NCBI GenBank assembly: GCA_020637895.1
Contig: JACKJP010000005.1
Location: forward strand, 1 to 64,000
DNA: 64,000 bases
Source of the DNA: Rhodobiaceae bacterium
GTDB taxonomy: Bacteria; Pseudomonadota; Alphaproteobacteria; Rhizobiales; Tepidamorphaceae
Reading direction: 5' to 3'
Part shown: piece after piece, positions 62,237-64,000 of the stretch
How the letters are laid out: the number at the start of each line of letters is the position of its first letter
Numbering within the stretch: position 1 is the first letter of the stretch
Translations under genes and position numbers: made by a program
The notes under the pieces: model-generated
The model's database searches: none
What the model was told of the DNA's origin: nothing
What the model saw: the letters and a program-made list of their open reading frames with translations, nothing else

Positions 62237-64000
62237 ATGCGGATAGAGCGCCGGTATACGCGTGAAGGCCAGTCGGCCTATGAGGGAATCGAGTTCCGTA
62301 CAACGACAAGCGAAATCCGCAATCCGGATGGCTCGATCGTTTTCAAGCTCGACGATATTCTTGTGCCCTCGACCTGGTCGCAGGTCGCCAGCGATATTCT
62401 CGCGCAGAAATACTTCCGCAAGGCCGGCGTTCCCGCCGTGCTCAAGCGCGTTGAAGAAGAGACCGTTCCTTCCTGGCTGTGGCGCTCGGTTCCCGACGAA
62501 AAGGCGCTGAAGAAGCTGCCCGAAGCGGAACGCTATGGACCGGAACGCGACTCGCGGCAGGTGTTCGACCGTCTCGCCGGCACATGGACCTACTGGGGCT
62601 GGAAGGGCGGCTATTTCGAAAGCGAAGAGGACGCCCGCGCCTTCTTCGATGAAATCGCCTATATGCTGGCGACCCAGAAATGCGCGCCCAACAGCCCGCA
62701 GTGGTTCAATACAGGCCTGCACTGGGCTTACGGGATCGACGGGCCGAGCCAGGGCCATTTCTATGTCGATTTCGAAAGCGGCAAGATGGTGCGCTCGGCC
62801 AGCGCCTACGAGCATCCGCAGCCGCACGCCTGCTTCATCCAGTCCGTCGAGGACGATCTCGTCAACGAGAACGGCATCATGGACCTCTGGGTGCGTGAGG
62901 CGCGCCTGTTCAAGTACGGCTCGGGTACCGGCACCAATTTCTCCAGCCTGCGCGGCGAAGGCGAGCGTCTTTCGGGCGGGGGCAAGTCTTCCGGCCTGAT
63001 GAGCTTCCTGAAGATCGGCGACCGTGCGGCGGGCGCCATCAAGTCCGGCGGCACGACGCGGCGCGCGGCCAAGATGGTCGTCGTCGATGTCGATCACCCG
63101 GATATCGAGCAGTACATCAACTGGAAGGTGCGCGAAGAGCAGAAGGTCGCGGCAATGGTCGCCGGTTCCAAGCTCTGCGCCCAGCATCTGAATGCGATCA
63201 TGAAGGCCTGCGTGAACTGCGACGGGCCGGACGGCGACTGCTTCGACCCGGCGAAGAACCCCGCGCTGAAGCGTGAAATCCGCGCTGCCAAGAAAGTGAT
63301 GATCCCGGAAAACTACATCAAGCGGGTCATCCAGTTCGCCGAGCAGGGTTACACCAAGATCGAATTCGAGACCTACAATCTGGACTGGGATTCGGAAGCC
63401 TATCTGACTGTTTCCGGCCAGAACTCCAACAACTCCGTGCGCGTCGATGACGCCTTCCTGGAAGCGGTCGAGAACGACGGTGACTGGAACCTGACCAATC
63501 GCCGCGACGGCAAGGTCCACAAGACGCTGAAGGCCAAGGAACTCTGGGAGCAGATCGGCCATGCCGCCTGGGCGTCCGCCGATCCGGGCATCCAGTTCCA
63601 TACGACCATCAACGACTGGCACACCTGCAAGGCCTCGGGCGACATCCGCGCCTCCAACCCGTGCTCGGAATACATGTTCCTCGACGACACGGCCTGCAAT
63701 CTGGCGTCGCTGAACCTGCTGCAGTTCCGCGATGCGGCCAAGAAGTTCGACATCCACGCCTTCGAACATGCGACGCGGCTGTGGACGATCGTGCTGGAAA
63801 TCTCGGTGCTGATGGCGCAGTTCCCCTCGCGCAATATCGCGGAGCTCTCCTACCGTTACCGCACGCTCGGTCTCGGCTACGCCAATATCGGCGGCCTGCT
63901 GATGTCCTCGGGCCTGCCCTATGACTCCGACGAGGGACGTTCCATCGCCGGCGCGATCACCGCCATCATGACTGGCGTCGCCTATGCGACCAGCGCTGAA
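62237..64000 (+). CDS. nrdJ: Adenosylcobalamin-dependent (class II) ribonucleotide reductase (partial)
   Basis: 588 codons visible from ATG at 62237 (MRIERRYTREGQSAYEG); the 3' end lies beyond the window and no stop occurs. NrdJ marks are CAPNSPQWFNTGLHWAYG, QPHACFIQS, KYGSGTGTNFSSLRG and the active-site stretch ASNPCSEYMFLDDTACNLASLN. It reduces ribonucleotides using B12 and thiyl chemistry, with or without oxygen. It is preceded by NrdR-box-like sequences. Confidence 0.96.
   Translation, partial: MRIERRYTREGQSAYEGIEFRTTTSEIRNPDGSIVFKLDDILVPSTWSQVASDILAQKYFRKAGVPAVLKRVEEETVPSWLWRSVPDEKALKKLPEAERYGPERDSRQVFDRLAGTWTYWGWKGGYFESEEDARAFFDEIAYMLATQKCAPNSPQWFNTGLHWAYGIDGPSQGHFYVDFESGKMVRSASAYEHPQPHACFIQSVEDDLVNENGIMDLWVREARLFKYGSGTGTNFSSLRGEGERLSGGGKSSGLMSFLKIGDRAAGAIKSGGTTRRAAKMVVVDVDHPDIEQYINWKVREEQKVAAMVAGSKLCAQHLNAIMKACVNCDGPDGDCFDPAKNPALKREIRAAKKVMIPENYIKRVIQFAEQGYTKIEFETYNLDWDSEAYLTVSGQNSNNSVRVDDAFLEAVENDGDWNLTNRRDGKVHKTLKAKELWEQIGHAAWASADPGIQFHTTINDWHTCKASGDIRASNPCSEYMFLDDTACNLASLNLLQFRDAAKKFDIHAFEHATRLWTIVLEISVLMAQFPSRNIAELSYRYRTLGLGYANIGGLLMSSGLPYDSDEGRSIAGAITAIMTGVAYATSAE

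Noticed and set aside
62153..63769. 538-codon minus-strand frame
   Set aside because: Antisense to the clearly conserved nrdJ; no family features.
1..64000. CRISPR array, insertion sequence, prophage or toxin-antitoxin module
   Set aside because: None was visible on either strand: no spaced repeat arrays, no transposase or integrase, and nearly all space is filled by housekeeping genes.

Overview
This is a GC-rich, densely packed, largely core-chromosome window from an alphaproteobacterium. Gene order points to the Hyphomicrobiales (Rhizobiales). Diagnostic blocks include DUF6163 / LdtR-type MarR regulator / Tat-exported L,D-transpeptidase / DUF6898 / glyA / nrdR / ribD-ribE-ribH-nusB-thiL; DUF177-plsX-fabH-ihfA-merR next to a bamE gene; parC-recO-era-rnc-lepB-acpS-pdxJ-DUF2062-pyrE-rsh-rpoZ; M48 protease-DsbA-accB-accC-aat-DUF2155-NDUFA12; an Omp2b-like porin; and a class II (B12-dependent) ribonucleotide reductase. 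Genus and species cannot be fixed from the sequence alone.

Layout. 0-4.2 kb: leftward cluster of a YbaK-type deacylase (cut by the window edge), a MaoC/FAS1-like dehydratase, an SDR dehydrogenase and an acetoacetyl-CoA-synthetase-like acid:CoA ligase, probably an acid activation/oxidation operon, followed by tRNA-Pro(GGG) and a possible 29-residue membrane protein. 4.7-8.8 kb: merR, ihfA, fabH, plsX, DUF177, ubiquinol-cytochrome c chaperone (leftward), with bamE divergent. 9.5-22.4 kb: H+-pyrophosphatase, MFS transporter, thiL-nusB-ribH-ribE-ribD-nrdR-glyA, DUF6898, L,D-transpeptidase, an unknown Cys/His protein, LdtR and DUF6163. 22.6-26.9 kb (rightward): hemB, RDD protein, SLC13-type permease with RCK_C domains, bpt. 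26.9-37.5 kb (leftward): topoisomerase IV, DNA repair, ribosome/RNA maturation, protein export, lipid/PLP cofactor and stringent-response genes. 37.7-43.6 kb: NYN protein, uracil-DNA glycosylase, smpB, dapA, lytic transglycosylase, alpha/beta hydrolase. 43.7-50.3 kb: HhH-domain membrane protein with an adjacent 32-residue membrane protein, porin, PBP1A, amidase. 51-61.6 kb: RNase E, aminotransferase, M48 protease, ScsC/DsbA-like protein, accB, accC, aat, DUF2155, NDUFA12, receiver-only response regulator. 62.2-64 kb: nrdJ, cut by the right edge.

The genes group into cell-envelope work (bamE, ldt, PBP1A, amidase, SLT, porin, lepB, M48/DsbA), fatty-acid and phospholipid initiation (accBC, fabH, plsX, acpS), cofactors (riboflavin, thiamine, PLP, heme) and nucleotide supply (nrdR with nrdJ, pyrE, glyA). 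No CRISPR array, insertion sequence, prophage or secondary-metabolite cluster was seen, and I found no convincing new multi-gene system.

The most noteworthy observations are: five separate indels scattered through accC that together restore the frame; two compensating indels in the nearby DUF2155 gene; NrdR-box-like sites before nrdJ; two very small putative membrane proteins; and an unrecognised Cys/His protein lying between ldtR and its likely target ldt gene.
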